Source of the DNA: a bacterium | Lineage (GTDB): Bacteria > Cyanobacteriota > Vampirovibrionia > Obscuribacterales > Obscuribacteraceae | Reading direction: 5' to 3' | Assembly (NCBI GenBank): GCA_018062085.1 | Contig: JAGOSY010000035.1 | Location: forward strand, 1 to 43,388 | Length of the DNA stretch: 43,388 nucleotides | Shown: positions 1 to 7,908 of the stretch, piece after piece | Layout: the number at the start of each line of letters is the position of its first letter | Position numbering within the stretch: the stretch's first letter is position 1 | Translations under genes and position numbers: made by a program | The notes under the pieces: generated by a model | Told to the model about the DNA's origin: nothing | Databases searched by the model: none | What the model saw: only the letters and a program-made list of their open reading frames with translations

Positions 1-34
1 TGCTTATTATGACAAGATTCAGATTATGCAAAGT
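1..34 (+). repeat. RIT left terminal inverted repeat
   Basis: Bases 1-34 are the exact reverse complement of 3100-3133. The repeat contains two tandem copies of the motif WTTATGNNAAG (6-16 and 23-33, 17 bp apart), and a third copy in inverse orientation lies inside at 79-89. These are probably recombinase binding sites. The repeat may extend to the left of the window. Confidence 0.9.
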
Positions 35-88
35 GTTGGTGGCGGTCGCGCTATCTGAGCCATTTTTTCTGAAAACTCCTTAGCATAA

Positions 89-1090
89 TCAGAGGGCTGC
101 TAGAAAAGCCAAAATCTTGTCATCGGCTTTGAAGCGAGGCACATCAACGCCAGCAGGAGAGAGCTTGCTCAGAGCAGTTTCTTTTGTGGCTAGATCCGAT
201 TCCAGGTATATGTGCGTTGTTTCGATGCTTTCATGGCCTAGCCAAAGGGCAATGACAGAGATATCTACGCCAGACTGCAGCAAATGCGTAGCGGTAGTGT
301 GACGCACTGAGTGCGGTGTCACCTTTTTCTCGCGCAGAGATTGACAGTTGGACGATGCTCTCATGATCGCTCGTTGAAGAATGTAGTTTAGTCCCTCTCT
401 AGTCAGTCTGTTATTTGCGGCACTCGGATAAGCAAGATCGGTATCCCAGTCAGCAATCTCTGCGAACCAGGCCTTAAGGGCTGCTGCCGTCTTGGGCCAT
501 AGTGGTACGGTGCGTTCCTTTCGCCCCTTGCCGAACAAATGAAGGAAATTACTGGTTCCGAAGACAACTTGTGATTGCTTGAGTGCAGTTATTTCCGAGG
601 CTCTGGCGCCACTGTTGTAGAGGGTTAGTAGCAGTGCATGATCGCGTCGACCGCTCCAGCGCGTGAGATCTGAAGCGGCAATGATTGCATCGATCTCATC
701 GCGTGACAGCGACTTCACAAGCAGTCTATCAGCGCGCTTAACCGGAATTGCCAGTACGCAGGTGGATTGATTTACGCTTGCTGGATCCCGCAAGGCAACA
801 ACACGAAAGAACGAGCGAATTGCGGCCAAACGCACATTGCGTGAGCGAACCGAATTGCCTCGTTTCAGCTCCAGATGGTCAAGAAAAGACAGTATGACAG
901 TCACACTCAAATCTTTTACCTGCATTGCCTCAGGCGCAATCCCCTGTTTTTCGTGAACAAATTCTAAGAGCAGGCGAAATGCATCACGATAACTGACAAT
1001 CGTCTGTGGGCTGGCCCGTTTTTGTGTACACAGAAAATCTAGAAAAAAGTAACGAAGCAGCGGTCCAATAAGTGTTTCGTCCGTTTTCAT
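89..1090 (-). CDS. ritC: RIT tyrosine recombinase C (third of trio)
   Basis: This 333-aa tyrosine recombinase/integrase is the last gene of the RIT operon. It has an N-terminal SAM-like core-binding domain (about 10-105) and a C-terminal catalytic domain (about 125-310). The catalytic set is visible: R163 (GARASE), K188 (GKGRKER), H260 and R263 (HSVR), H286 (LGH) and nucleophile Y295. The ATG start overlaps the stop of the preceding recombinase gene by 4 bases (ATGA), so translation is probably coupled. Its C-terminal coding sequence is clearly homologous to the decayed copy at about 33476-33735. Symbol assignment follows transcription order A-B-C and is an inference. Confidence 0.9.
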   Translation of the reverse strand: MKTDETLIGPLLRYFFLDFLCTQKRASPQTIVSYRDAFRLLLEFVHEKQGIAPEAMQVKDLSVTVILSFLDHLELKRGNSVRSRNVRLAAIRSFFRVVALRDPASVNQSTCVLAIPVKRADRLLVKSLSRDEIDAIIAASDLTRWSGRRDHALLLTLYNSGARASEITALKQSQVVFGTSNFLHLFGKGRKERTVPLWPKTAAALKAWFAEIADWDTDLAYPSAANNRLTREGLNYILQRAIMRASSNCQSLREKKVTPHSVRHTTATHLLQSGVDISVIALWLGHESIETTHIYLESDLATKETALSKLSPAGVDVPRFKADDKILAFLAAL

Positions 1091-2043
1091 ATTGCACCTC
1101 TTGCTTTTGTATATTCCTCAAAACGAAGCGCCGCGGAGCTGAGCAGCTCTGGTGTGGCACTCAAATACCAATAAGTGGCAGCAGGATCAAAGTGCCCGAG
1201 GTATACCGACAAACTCGGCAATAACGCTCGCACATCAAGGCCTTCCTCATACCAGGTTCGCATTCTCTGTACGGCAAAGGTGTGACGCAAGGAATGCAGA
1301 GAAGGTGAAGACTGCCCTTGTTGTGAGTAGATCTCGGCGTTCAGGATGACCTGAAGAAAAAGCCGCCTAAGAGCTGCATACTTCACCCGTTGTCCCTTCT
1401 TCGAGAGGAATAAATTATCCTCGAACTTGGCTTGTTTGGAGCTTTGGCGCCATACTAGGTAATCACGAAGGTGATCAGCGGCAGTTTCATGCAGGGGCAC
1501 CCACCGCGACTTGTGAAACTTGGCGCCTTGAATCTTTAGACGAGGAGGCATTTCATCTAGCACTAGATCTGTAATTGTTAGCTTGATTACTTCGCCTGGA
1601 CGCAATCCAGTGCAGATCATCAGAGAAAACAAGGTTTCGGCTGTGTGTTTGTGAATGGAGCAATAGCTATCATCCTTTAACTCCCTAGTAGCAGAGACAA
1701 CTTTACGGAATTCAGCATCCGAAAATATATAGGGATTTGGTCTACGCGGCTGCGCGATCAAGTTTGTGTCAGGAATTTCGATATCGGGAATACTGGCTCT
1801 CAGATAGGTCAGAAACGCTCGAGCCAGGCAGATACGTGCGAATTGCGCTGAGACACCTCGACCGTGCGGGGCGTTGCAAACCCAGTCAATTACGACCTGC
1901 ACAGTAATAGGCTCTCTGCGATCTTGACGGTCCAAATATTCAACTAAATCTTTCAGGATCAGTGGGCTTTGAATTGGCTTTCCTAGTGCCTTTCGTATTG
2001 AAAGATATGCAGCTAGTTTTGGCTTGAGGGAAGGTCGTTTCAT
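1087..2043 (-). CDS. ritB: RIT tyrosine recombinase B (second of trio)
   Basis: A 318-aa tyrosine recombinase. Catalytic residues seen are R148 (TGLRPGE), a lysine around 175-178, H250 and R253 (HSLR), H284 (LGH) and Y293. The H-to-Y spacing of nine residues is the same in all three recombinases of the trio. It overlaps its neighbours by 4 bases on both sides. The proteins are divergent from one another, so this is not a recent duplication but the usual heterotypic trio. Strand exchange probably needs a mixed complex; that is family knowledge and is not visible here. Confidence 0.9.
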   Translation of the reverse strand: MKRPSLKPKLAAYLSIRKALGKPIQSPLILKDLVEYLDRQDRREPITVQVVIDWVCNAPHGRGVSAQFARICLARAFLTYLRASIPDIEIPDTNLIAQPRRPNPYIFSDAEFRKVVSATRELKDDSYCSIHKHTAETLFSLMICTGLRPGEVIKLTITDLVLDEMPPRLKIQGAKFHKSRWVPLHETAADHLRDYLVWRQSSKQAKFEDNLFLSKKGQRVKYAALRRLFLQVILNAEIYSQQGQSSPSLHSLRHTFAVQRMRTWYEEGLDVRALLPSLSVYLGHFDPAATYWYLSATPELLSSAALRFEEYTKARGAI

Positions 2044-2966
2044 TTCTCACCTCCCGACCATGGCAAGGCGATTTGTGATAGCAGAGTCAAGTTAAACTTG
2101 GCATAAATTGCAGTTGTTTGAAGTGACTGATGCCCCATCAGGTCGGCGATGTCCTTAAAGCTGACACCACGATTGACCAGTTGTGTTGCGACAGTGTGAC
2201 GAAAAAGATGTGCAGCACTTGTAGACCGACGACCAATACCAGCCTTGCGAAGTAAGCGCCCGACTAGTTTTGTGACTGCATCAGATTTCAAGGAACCAAA
2301 AGGTGGGCGCATTTGTACAAATACTTCTCGATAAACCGTACTTGGCCGGTCCTTTTGAATGTATTCAAGTAATGCTTCGGCCACGTCTTGCTGTAGCGGA
2401 AGCATTCGCTCACAACGAGTTTTTCTTGTGCGAATTAGGATGAAACCTTCAGTCCAATTGATATCACCCAACTGCAGTCTTGCTACCTCTTGAGCCCTCA
2501 ACCCATACCGAGAGAGTAGGGTAAGCACAGCATGATTGCGCCGGCCCCTTTTAGCATCATCAAGACAGGTCTTAAGAACATGTTCGATTTCTGTTTCGGT
2601 CAATTGTTGCGGCAAGACAGCTACTGGACACGACCGTATCTTCGGAACTACAGCTTCAAGTCCAGACCGCAAGACGCCGCGAGCAATCAGAAAGCGCAAA
2701 AATGATCGCACAGGTGTAACACTTTGACGTCTGCCGTGACCTATTCGTGGTGCTGCATCTCGACGAACAAACTCGCTAATCGCATCAGCTGTAAAGGCTT
2801 TCGCATCGAATGAGCCATCTGCGGAGAGCGCCACTAACAGACGACCGACGACGAAGAGATATTTTCGACGGGTATCTAAAGAAAGGCCCTGCACCTTGTC
2901 TAAATGGTCGTGATACGAATCAAGCCAGTACTGTTTGTCTGTGGACCAAATATTTGGTTTCTTCAT
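2040..2966 (-). CDS. ritA: RIT tyrosine recombinase A (first of trio)
   Basis: A 308-aa tyrosine recombinase and the first gene of the RIT operon. I chose the ATG at 2966 because a strong AGAGGAG ribosome binding site lies 7 bases upstream; the frame is open to 3005 but those extra codons lack such a signal. Catalytic residues are R157 (GLRAQE), K182, H253 and R256 (HLFR), H279 (MGH) and Y288. The stop overlaps the next recombinase start by 4 bases. About 130 bases of non-coding RIT sequence separate the start from the right terminal repeat and hold one internal WTTATGNNAAG copy (3022-3032). Confidence 0.9.
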   Translation of the reverse strand: MKKPNIWSTDKQYWLDSYHDHLDKVQGLSLDTRRKYLFVVGRLLVALSADGSFDAKAFTADAISEFVRRDAAPRIGHGRRQSVTPVRSFLRFLIARGVLRSGLEAVVPKIRSCPVAVLPQQLTETEIEHVLKTCLDDAKRGRRNHAVLTLLSRYGLRAQEVARLQLGDINWTEGFILIRTRKTRCERMLPLQQDVAEALLEYIQKDRPSTVYREVFVQMRPPFGSLKSDAVTKLVGRLLRKAGIGRRSTSAAHLFRHTVATQLVNRGVSFKDIADLMGHQSLQTTAIYAKFNLTLLSQIALPWSGGEK

Positions 2967-3099
2967 TGCGATTCTCCTCTTTGAGTGGGATGAGTTCACC
3001 ATCAAAGAGAAGTCGCCGCGGATTATGTCAAGTTAAGTCACGCCCCCAGGTGACAGCAAGGCAGTTAATAGCGGCAGTCCACACATCGCCGGGCTGATT

Positions 3100-3133
3100 A
3101 CTTTGCATAATCTGAATCTTGTCATAATAAGCA
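3100..3133 (-). repeat. RIT right terminal inverted repeat
   Basis: This is a perfect 34-base inverted match to 1-34; identity stops at 3099 (position 35 does not pair). It contains the minus-strand motifs at 3101-3111 and 3118-3128. Another plus-strand copy lies inside at 3022-3032, between this repeat and the start of the first recombinase gene. Confidence 0.9.
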
Positions 3134-3163
3134 TTATGCCAAGCTTGGGATAATGCTTATTAT
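3124..3163. repeat. 40-bp near-perfect palindrome at RIT right junction
   Basis: Outer arms 3124-3137 and 3150-3163 are exact 14-bp inverted repeats. The centre 3139-3148 is itself a 10-bp palindrome (ccaagcttgg). Only the pair 3138/3149 mismatches. The last ten bases of the RIT terminal repeat lie inside the left arm, so the element ends within this palindrome. A smaller GC-rich inverted repeat (3165-3170/3173-3178) follows. It may be an insertion target or part of the recombination site. Confidence 0.75.
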
Positions 3164-3376
3164 CTGCCGCTCGCGGCAACGCACTATTTTAGTACTGCCA
3201 ATGGTGCGGTCGAATAATACTGCAACTTACAGACACCCCAATTCCAATTAGCACGGCCATCAAAAGAACTCAAGAACCAAAACTAGCAATAACATGTCCA
3301 GCTGGGAGACTTGCCCGTCTATCTACCAGAAACCCACCTACTAGCACAATGCTCAAAAGGCTCTACCAACTTGGCC

Positions 3377-3523
3377 ATGAACCGCGCTCCAGAATCCTAC
3401 TCCTTTGAGGCACTAACCTCAACTGTAAAAGACCCGGAAACGACCAAAGTAAAGGGCTACACAAAGAAAGATGGCACCATAGCTAAAGGTTATGGGCGCA
3501 AAAAGGACAAAAGCACAAAGTAG
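3377..3523 (+). CDS. Small Lys-rich protein with GYTKKDGT module (possible remnant)
   Basis: A short frame of 48 residues from the ATG at 3377 (open in frame back to a TTG at 3311). It ends in a Gly/Tyr/Lys-rich tail with 'VKGYTKKDGT' and 'GYGRKKDK'. That tail resembles the V-x-GY-x4-GT module at the C-terminus of the secreted protein at 37268-38032, and similar tails occur in short surface proteins of many bacteria (from memory). No convincing ribosome binding site is seen at either start. It lies only about 240 bases from the RIT end, so it could be the surviving C-terminus of a gene cut by the element. No function can be assigned. Confidence 0.35.
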   Translation: MNRAPESYSFEALTSTVKDPETTKVKGYTKKDGTIAKGYGRKKDKSTK

Positions 3524-3622
3524 CCCATATTGAAGCTATTCTAGCTAGGGTCTTTGATAGATCTTGAATCAAGCCTTGAATCTGGGCTTAGCTCAAGAGA
3601 ACCTGCGACATTGCAAAAACCC

Positions 3623-4081
3623 TTATTCGCAAAAGGAATCAAGAAACTCGCTGAAACTATCAGCTACCAAAGTTGTGTTACTAACAGAATCAGGCGTCTG
3701 CCCCTGAGACAGGTCGGCTTCCAACTCATGGTCCCAGAAGTAAATACTTCCAGCATCTTCACCACTCAATGAAATGCAAAGGAGGTTTCCACCAGCCTCT
3801 GCTGCCACTGGAAAAAATCTCTTTGGCAGCCTGCCGTTGTATGTTTCTAGCTCCTCAAGTACATTGTAAAATGAACCAAACCCAAAAAACGACAGAACTT
3901 GTGAGCCGGTATTACCACCCTTGAAGTTAAAACAGTTCGGGCGAGGCGAGCCACCATTGAATTCTAGAAGAAACTTTCGATAGTCCGATGGTAGCTGAAG
4001 CCCTAGCTGTCGCTCATACTTACTTAACTCGGATTCTTCAAGGCCCACTCTGACCTCATTCTTCATTCTAATTTGAACCAA
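3623..4081 (-). CDS. SUKH (SMI1/KNR4) immunity protein
   Basis: A 152-aa single-domain SMI1/KNR4 (SUKH) protein. The family signature is clear: an N-terminal helix leading to 'LGLQLPSDYRKFLLEFNGG' (about 26-44), an internal beta region around 'IYFWDHE', and a C-terminal 'VADSFSEFLDSF' helix. SUKH proteins act as immunity partners of nuclease toxins in polymorphic toxin systems. The gene follows the WHH nuclease gene by 17 bases on the same strand, exactly where its immunity gene would be expected. I favour the TTG start at 4081, since AGGAG lies 8 bases upstream; the next ATG (codon 6) has no such signal. Confidence in family is high, and pairing is inferred from position. Confidence 0.87.
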   Translation of the reverse strand: MVQIRMKNEVRVGLEESELSKYERQLGLQLPSDYRKFLLEFNGGSPRPNCFNFKGGNTGSQVLSFFGFGSFYNVLEELETYNGRLPKRFFPVAAEAGGNLLCISLSGEDAGSIYFWDHELEADLSQGQTPDSVSNTTLVADSFSEFLDSFCE

Positions 4082-4098
4082 AACCCTAACTCCTAGTT

Positions 4099-5988
4099 CT
4101 ATTTGTAATCCAATCCCGAAGTAGCACAGCCACCAGTATGCCTGACAGCATCATGCAAATCACGCGGAATAAGCTCCATCTGACAAACAACTTCATCTTC
4201 ATTCTGGACCACATCTTGCCGATGGTGCCATAGTAGCTTGTGCTTCTCTCGATACTCCTGAGCAATTCCAGCAAGCTCATCAGCAGCCTGAAAGTCCTTT
4301 GCCCTATCTCCAGTAAGAACCACAGAACGCGTTTTTTCAGCATACGGCGAGAACTCAGGAAAGCCCTTTTCATTGAACCTAACACCATGAGGATACTTGA
4401 GCTTGAGCCTATCGCTAAGCTGCTCGAAATAAACCCTGCCAGCATATTCGCAATTGATAGGCAATCCTGCACCTACGGGCTCAATTGCCTTCAAGCCCAA
4501 CTGCTCAAGCTCTGCCGCTGTTCTTTTGCGCAAATCCTCAACCCGAATGCCTAATCGTTTGGCCATCTCGTCATCTTTTAGCACTCTTGCCGTGCCATTC
4601 TCTTGAAATAGATAGGCTCTGTCTTCAATAGCTGTATATTGCTCAACTTTAATTAGCCGCCGATCTTGTTCCTCCGGTTTAAGATTCTTCCATTCTTGCT
4701 CATCGAACTTCTCCCCACGGACTTTAGCGCTCTCGCGAGCCGCCTCGATGGGCTGTAAGTCGCGACCATCAACCTTCGACTGAAAACGTCTTCTCTCTGA
4801 AATAAAATCGGCAATTTTCTCGCCTATTTTGCTCAGCGCTCCTGGTGGCCGCTCTCCACCGCCATAGGCAGTAGCGTGAGCAAGTTGCATTTGAGAACCG
4901 GGCGGCCGCATCACGTCATCAATAAACCTAGATATGAACTCAACGGTCTTTTCCTTAGCACCAGCACCAAGATCCCCAGATCTAACAGCCAACTGTTCCA
5001 AAGCAGTTGTGAGCTTCTCTGACTTGGCAATCTTTGATGTTCCCAGTGGCAGCGCCACGCCGCCCAAAACCTCGGTAGAAAGCTTAGCGGTCAATTGCGC
5101 CTGCTGAGCTGGCGTCAGAGCAGCCCAACGCTCATCTATTTTCTGGCCTAACCATGAAATATCCTGAAAGGGCTTGGCATAGTCACCACTGGCACCAACC
5201 TTGCCTAGGTAGTCGTCGGCCATTTGCCATAGGCGCACACCACCTACAAGGGTCTTACCTATCGCTTCACCAGCACGTCCCGCCTTGTCCACTGCCGCCG
5301 GGTCATTCAACATGACCTCTTGGCTCCACTGCCAAACTTCACCTAGCTGTTTAACAGTATCAGTAGCCCCCTTAGCGAGATCAACAGCACCATCCTTAAT
5401 CCCGACAGCTGTCGCTACTGTTATCTCAAACTGCTGGCGGCGACTCTCATTGGAAAAAGCAACAAGCCCAGCTCCAATAACTTGCGCTTGCTTGTCCAGC
5501 GGCAACCTTCCCAGCCTCTCTAACAAATCAGAAGACTGCGCCACATCAGCCACCGGCTCGTTGACACGAAGAAAGTACTTTCCATCTCTGACTTCTTGGA
5601 TGTTCTTGTGTTCAAAACCAAACTCTAAAGAAGAGGCGACCTGAGCATCATTAGATTGCCTAGCCAAGCTAGCCGCCGTCTCATTACTAACAGACAGCGG
5701 CTCAACCTTTGCCTGCTGCTCTTGTGACAATGCTTTATTGGAAGCAGCGGCCGTCCCAGAGCCGTCGAGACCATCAATGCCAAAACTTGAAACTACCGGC
5801 TCTCCGGTTCTCGCCCTCTGAACATCAGACGGCGATTGAGCATCAACTTGTGCTAACCTTTGCGCGCGGTTCCAAACCTGTTGCGTGCCCGGCTCGGCGA
5901 TTGCTCCTTTTTGCACGTTCACATCAGAAGTAGCTGGCTTCTCTACAGACTCTTTGACCACATCAGTTTTTGCAGAATCAGAACCCAT
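4099..5988 (-). CDS. Polymorphic toxin with C-terminal WHH/HNH nuclease domain
   Basis: A 629-aa protein. The last ~80 residues carry the WHH-family HNH/endonuclease VII signature: 'LLWHHRQD', then 'MELIPRDLHDAVRHTGG', with the conserved His residues for metal-dependent nucleic acid cleavage. The N-terminal ~130 residues are Ala/Gln/Ser-rich and low in complexity. The middle (about 190-330) is helical with Gly/Ala-rich stretches typical of pre-toxin regions; about 400-560 is charged. No signal peptide or recognisable trafficking domain is visible, so the delivery route is unknown. The ATG at 5988 is chosen because GAGG lies about 6 bases upstream and because a perfect TATAAT at 6041-6036 would start transcription inside the longer TTG-initiated frame (6033). 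The SUKH immunity gene follows directly. Confidence 0.85.
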   Translation of the reverse strand: MGSDSAKTDVVKESVEKPATSDVNVQKGAIAEPGTQQVWNRAQRLAQVDAQSPSDVQRARTGEPVVSSFGIDGLDGSGTAAASNKALSQEQQAKVEPLSVSNETAASLARQSNDAQVASSLEFGFEHKNIQEVRDGKYFLRVNEPVADVAQSSDLLERLGRLPLDKQAQVIGAGLVAFSNESRRQQFEITVATAVGIKDGAVDLAKGATDTVKQLGEVWQWSQEVMLNDPAAVDKAGRAGEAIGKTLVGGVRLWQMADDYLGKVGASGDYAKPFQDISWLGQKIDERWAALTPAQQAQLTAKLSTEVLGGVALPLGTSKIAKSEKLTTALEQLAVRSGDLGAGAKEKTVEFISRFIDDVMRPPGSQMQLAHATAYGGGERPPGALSKIGEKIADFISERRRFQSKVDGRDLQPIEAARESAKVRGEKFDEQEWKNLKPEEQDRRLIKVEQYTAIEDRAYLFQENGTARVLKDDEMAKRLGIRVEDLRKRTAAELEQLGLKAIEPVGAGLPINCEYAGRVYFEQLSDRLKLKYPHGVRFNEKGFPEFSPYAEKTRSVVLTGDRAKDFQAADELAGIAQEYREKHKLLWHHRQDVVQNEDEVVCQMELIPRDLHDAVRHTGGCATSGLDYK

Positions 5989-6035
5989 GACCGACCTCGA
6001 ATGTGGACCAATCAAATAGGTTGCCCTATCCAAGC

Positions 6036-6041
6036 ATTATA
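6036..6041 (-). promoter_or_regulatory. Candidate -10 box for toxin-immunity operon
   Basis: The minus strand reads TATAAT here, 47 bases before the chosen ATG of the toxin gene. No good -35 box is seen 16-18 bases upstream, so this is only a candidate. It agrees with the downstream ATG as the true start. Confidence 0.4.
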
Positions 6042-6203
6042 CCCTCTCTCCGCAGCTCATTAGCTTGCACCAGGCGCGCTTACCGAACGAAGACTTTGTC
6101 TTAGTCTTAAACCTTACTCTCACCCCAGAAAAGCCACAAAGCCCCTAACGATAGCCAAAAGACAAGATAGACAACGTTTAGAACTAGAGCTATTTGTTCA
6201 AGC

Positions 6204-7130
6204 TCACTTCAACTTCTTTCTAGCCGTCGAAACCAACGACCTCTTACGCAGTTCCTTATTCGCCTCAATCCCCTTAGCAGAATCACTGATCAATGCTCCA
6301 GCAGTCCCTGGATACTTCTGAGCTAATTCAATAGCAGTGCGATACTCACTATCCGACAAATCAAATTGCTTCTTTTCTGAATAACACCTGCCCAGAGTAT
6401 AATGCAGTCCCGGTACACACCAACCAATTGTAGGCTGATTTGCCGTCGTCACTAACATCTCCTTAGCCATTGCCTCTGTTTTGTTCCATTGCTTCTGCAT
6501 CACATAAATACCCATTAGCAAGACTCGATCAGCAGTCAGATTGGTCAGCTTCTTAGGCGATACGACTTGCTTCTGCCGCTCAATTGAAACTTTGATGTAA
6601 CGCTCAGCTTCAGCGAATTGCCAGTGTCCAATTAGATAAGTAGCCAGCTCGCGATAGGAATCACGCAACCTTGGATGATCAATATCTATCGCCTTGCGCA
6701 ACTCTAAGGCTCGCAAAAGCATCGCCTTACCATCCTTGGCACACTTTGCCGCCGCTGCATATGACTCTGCTAAGTCATCCATGTCAACCATCAACTCAGG
6801 GTCTCGTTTCGCCTGCTCTGGCGTTACCTTCAGAGCCAATGAATAAATAGCATCAGCGTCTTTTTCTCGCCCTTGCATAAGGCGAAGCCGAGCAACTCGC
6901 AACTTACTGCGAAAAGGATAACTATCTTGCCCATTCACCGAAAGTCCAGCAGAACCAACTGGACCAATTTCTATTTGCTTGTAGGCAGCAATAGCTTTCT
7001 CAACCTGCCCTTGGGTCTCTAAAGAACCAGCTTGACGAAACAATTCTTGGTTAGATAGAGCCAACGCCACTTGCTGACTAGAAACAAGACCACAAAACAT
7101 AACTATGGAAGCAGCAACCAGACTACGCAT
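6204..7130 (-). CDS. Exported TPR-repeat protein
   Basis: A 308-aa protein from the ATG at 7130, with an N-terminal signal peptide (MRSLVAASIVMFCGLVSS...ALA). The mature part is made of TPR-like helical hairpins ('ELFRQAGSLETQGQVEKAIAAYKQI' type near the start, another around 'YTLGRCYSEKKQFDLSDSEYRTAIELA' near the end). TPRs bind proteins, so a periplasmic scaffold role is likely but no partner is evident. The frame is open upstream to a TTG at 7154, but the ATG start places the signal peptide at the N-terminus. It lies upstream of the toxin gene on the same strand with a 215-base gap, so probably a separate unit. Confidence 0.75.
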   Translation of the reverse strand: MRSLVAASIVMFCGLVSSQQVALALSNQELFRQAGSLETQGQVEKAIAAYKQIEIGPVGSAGLSVNGQDSYPFRSKLRVARLRLMQGREKDADAIYSLALKVTPEQAKRDPELMVDMDDLAESYAAAAKCAKDGKAMLLRALELRKAIDIDHPRLRDSYRELATYLIGHWQFAEAERYIKVSIERQKQVVSPKKLTNLTADRVLLMGIYVMQKQWNKTEAMAKEMLVTTANQPTIGWCVPGLHYTLGRCYSEKKQFDLSDSEYRTAIELAQKYPGTAGALISDSAKGIEANKELRKRSLVSTARKKLK

Positions 7131-7620
7131 ATTCAAACAAGTCACCAAAAACAAGATACCAAAACAAACCCAACCGCTTCATCTAAGCCTAACAAACCTT
7201 GGCTTTAAAACCATCGCCATGACCGAATTGCCATCATACTTTAATTCAAATAATTGATCTGTTTTGCCAATTATTGTTCTGTTAGTCACGAAGTCCCACA
7301 AACTAAAAACATCTCCACTATAACGATGCCACTAATCTAGCCTTTCCAAAGGACAAAACTTCCTTACGTACACGAGACACTTTCATACTTGCAACAACCT
7401 ATTCAGTTAGCGGCCCTATGATTTTACTCGTGCGCGACCCTAGTGCTCTCGCCTTCGCCAAAATGACTATAGTTCGCATTAAACTGCCAGCCATGCCTTG
7501 CAGCAAGAAACATAGGTCGTGATACAGCATCATTATTGTCAACGAACTTTGACAAGACTTCGAGATAAGCAAAAGAGCTACAGCCAAAGAAATCAATACA
7601 TCAGCTCAATGACGCTGGGA

Positions 7621-7636
7621 GGTTAACATGTCAACC
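7621..7636. promoter_or_regulatory. Imperfect palindrome, possible operator
   Basis: ggttaacatgtcaacc reads nearly the same on both strands, with one mismatched pair. It lies 123 bases upstream of the candidate -10 box for the large operon. Its role as a regulator site is an inference from position and symmetry. Confidence 0.3.
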
Positions 7637-7758
7637 TTCACGGTATGAAATCCCTTAGAATTACCCATTTGGGGGATGCTGTTATCAGCAGAATTTCAAC
7701 TTGAGATTAAATACGAAAAACACAGAATAGAAAGCACAACATAACGAGCGATCATGTA

Positions 7759-7764
7759 TATAAT
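7759..7764 (+). promoter_or_regulatory. Candidate -10 box of the large operon
   Basis: A perfect TATAAT lies about 145 bases before the first gene of the plus-strand operon. No consensus -35 is present at 16-18 bases, so an activator or alternative promoter may be involved. Confidence 0.35.
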
Positions 7765-7908
7765 CTTGAGCTATCAAAAGGTATCCCGTTAGAAACCAAT
7801 TTGCTCGCCACTCTGGCAGACTTCATCCAGAGCGGCAGTTCAAGCTGCAAGTATTTAGACACTAGCGGCTCTTGCTTTGGTGCGACTATTTTTCACTCAT
7901 TTGAGGTG

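Larger units (their letters stand above)
1..3133 (-). mobile_element. Complete RIT (recombinase-in-trio) element
   Basis: Three tyrosine recombinase genes lie head to tail on the minus strand with 4-base overlaps, and the trio is enclosed by a perfect 34-bp inverted repeat (1-34 and 3100-3133). This is the architecture of RIT elements, in which three different tyrosine recombinases move together. All three proteins keep the R, K, HxxR, H and Y residues expected for activity, so the copy looks intact. The window begins at the first base of the left repeat, so sequence beyond the left end cannot be seen. The right end continues into a 40-bp palindrome. No passenger genes are present. Smaller binding-site-like repeats lie inside both ends. 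Confidence 0.88.
7155..7908. other. Gene-poor 750-base stretch upstream of the large operon
   Basis: No credible coding region is seen; a 65-codon minus-strand frame (7399-7596) has no ribosome binding site or recognisable sequence. The stretch contains a 16-bp imperfect palindrome at 7621-7636 (ggttaacatgtcaacc, one mismatched pair) and a TATAAT at 7759-7764 pointing to the operon. It is therefore the probable control region of the plus-strand operon. Confidence 0.5.

Noticed and set aside
4086..4472. 128-codon frame on the minus strand
   Set aside because: It lies within the toxin gene in another frame and has a low-complexity Leu/Arg/Ser-rich translation with no motif.
7399..7596. 65-codon minus-strand frame in the long intergenic stretch
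   Set aside because: No ribosome binding site, no recognisable protein features and no partner gene.
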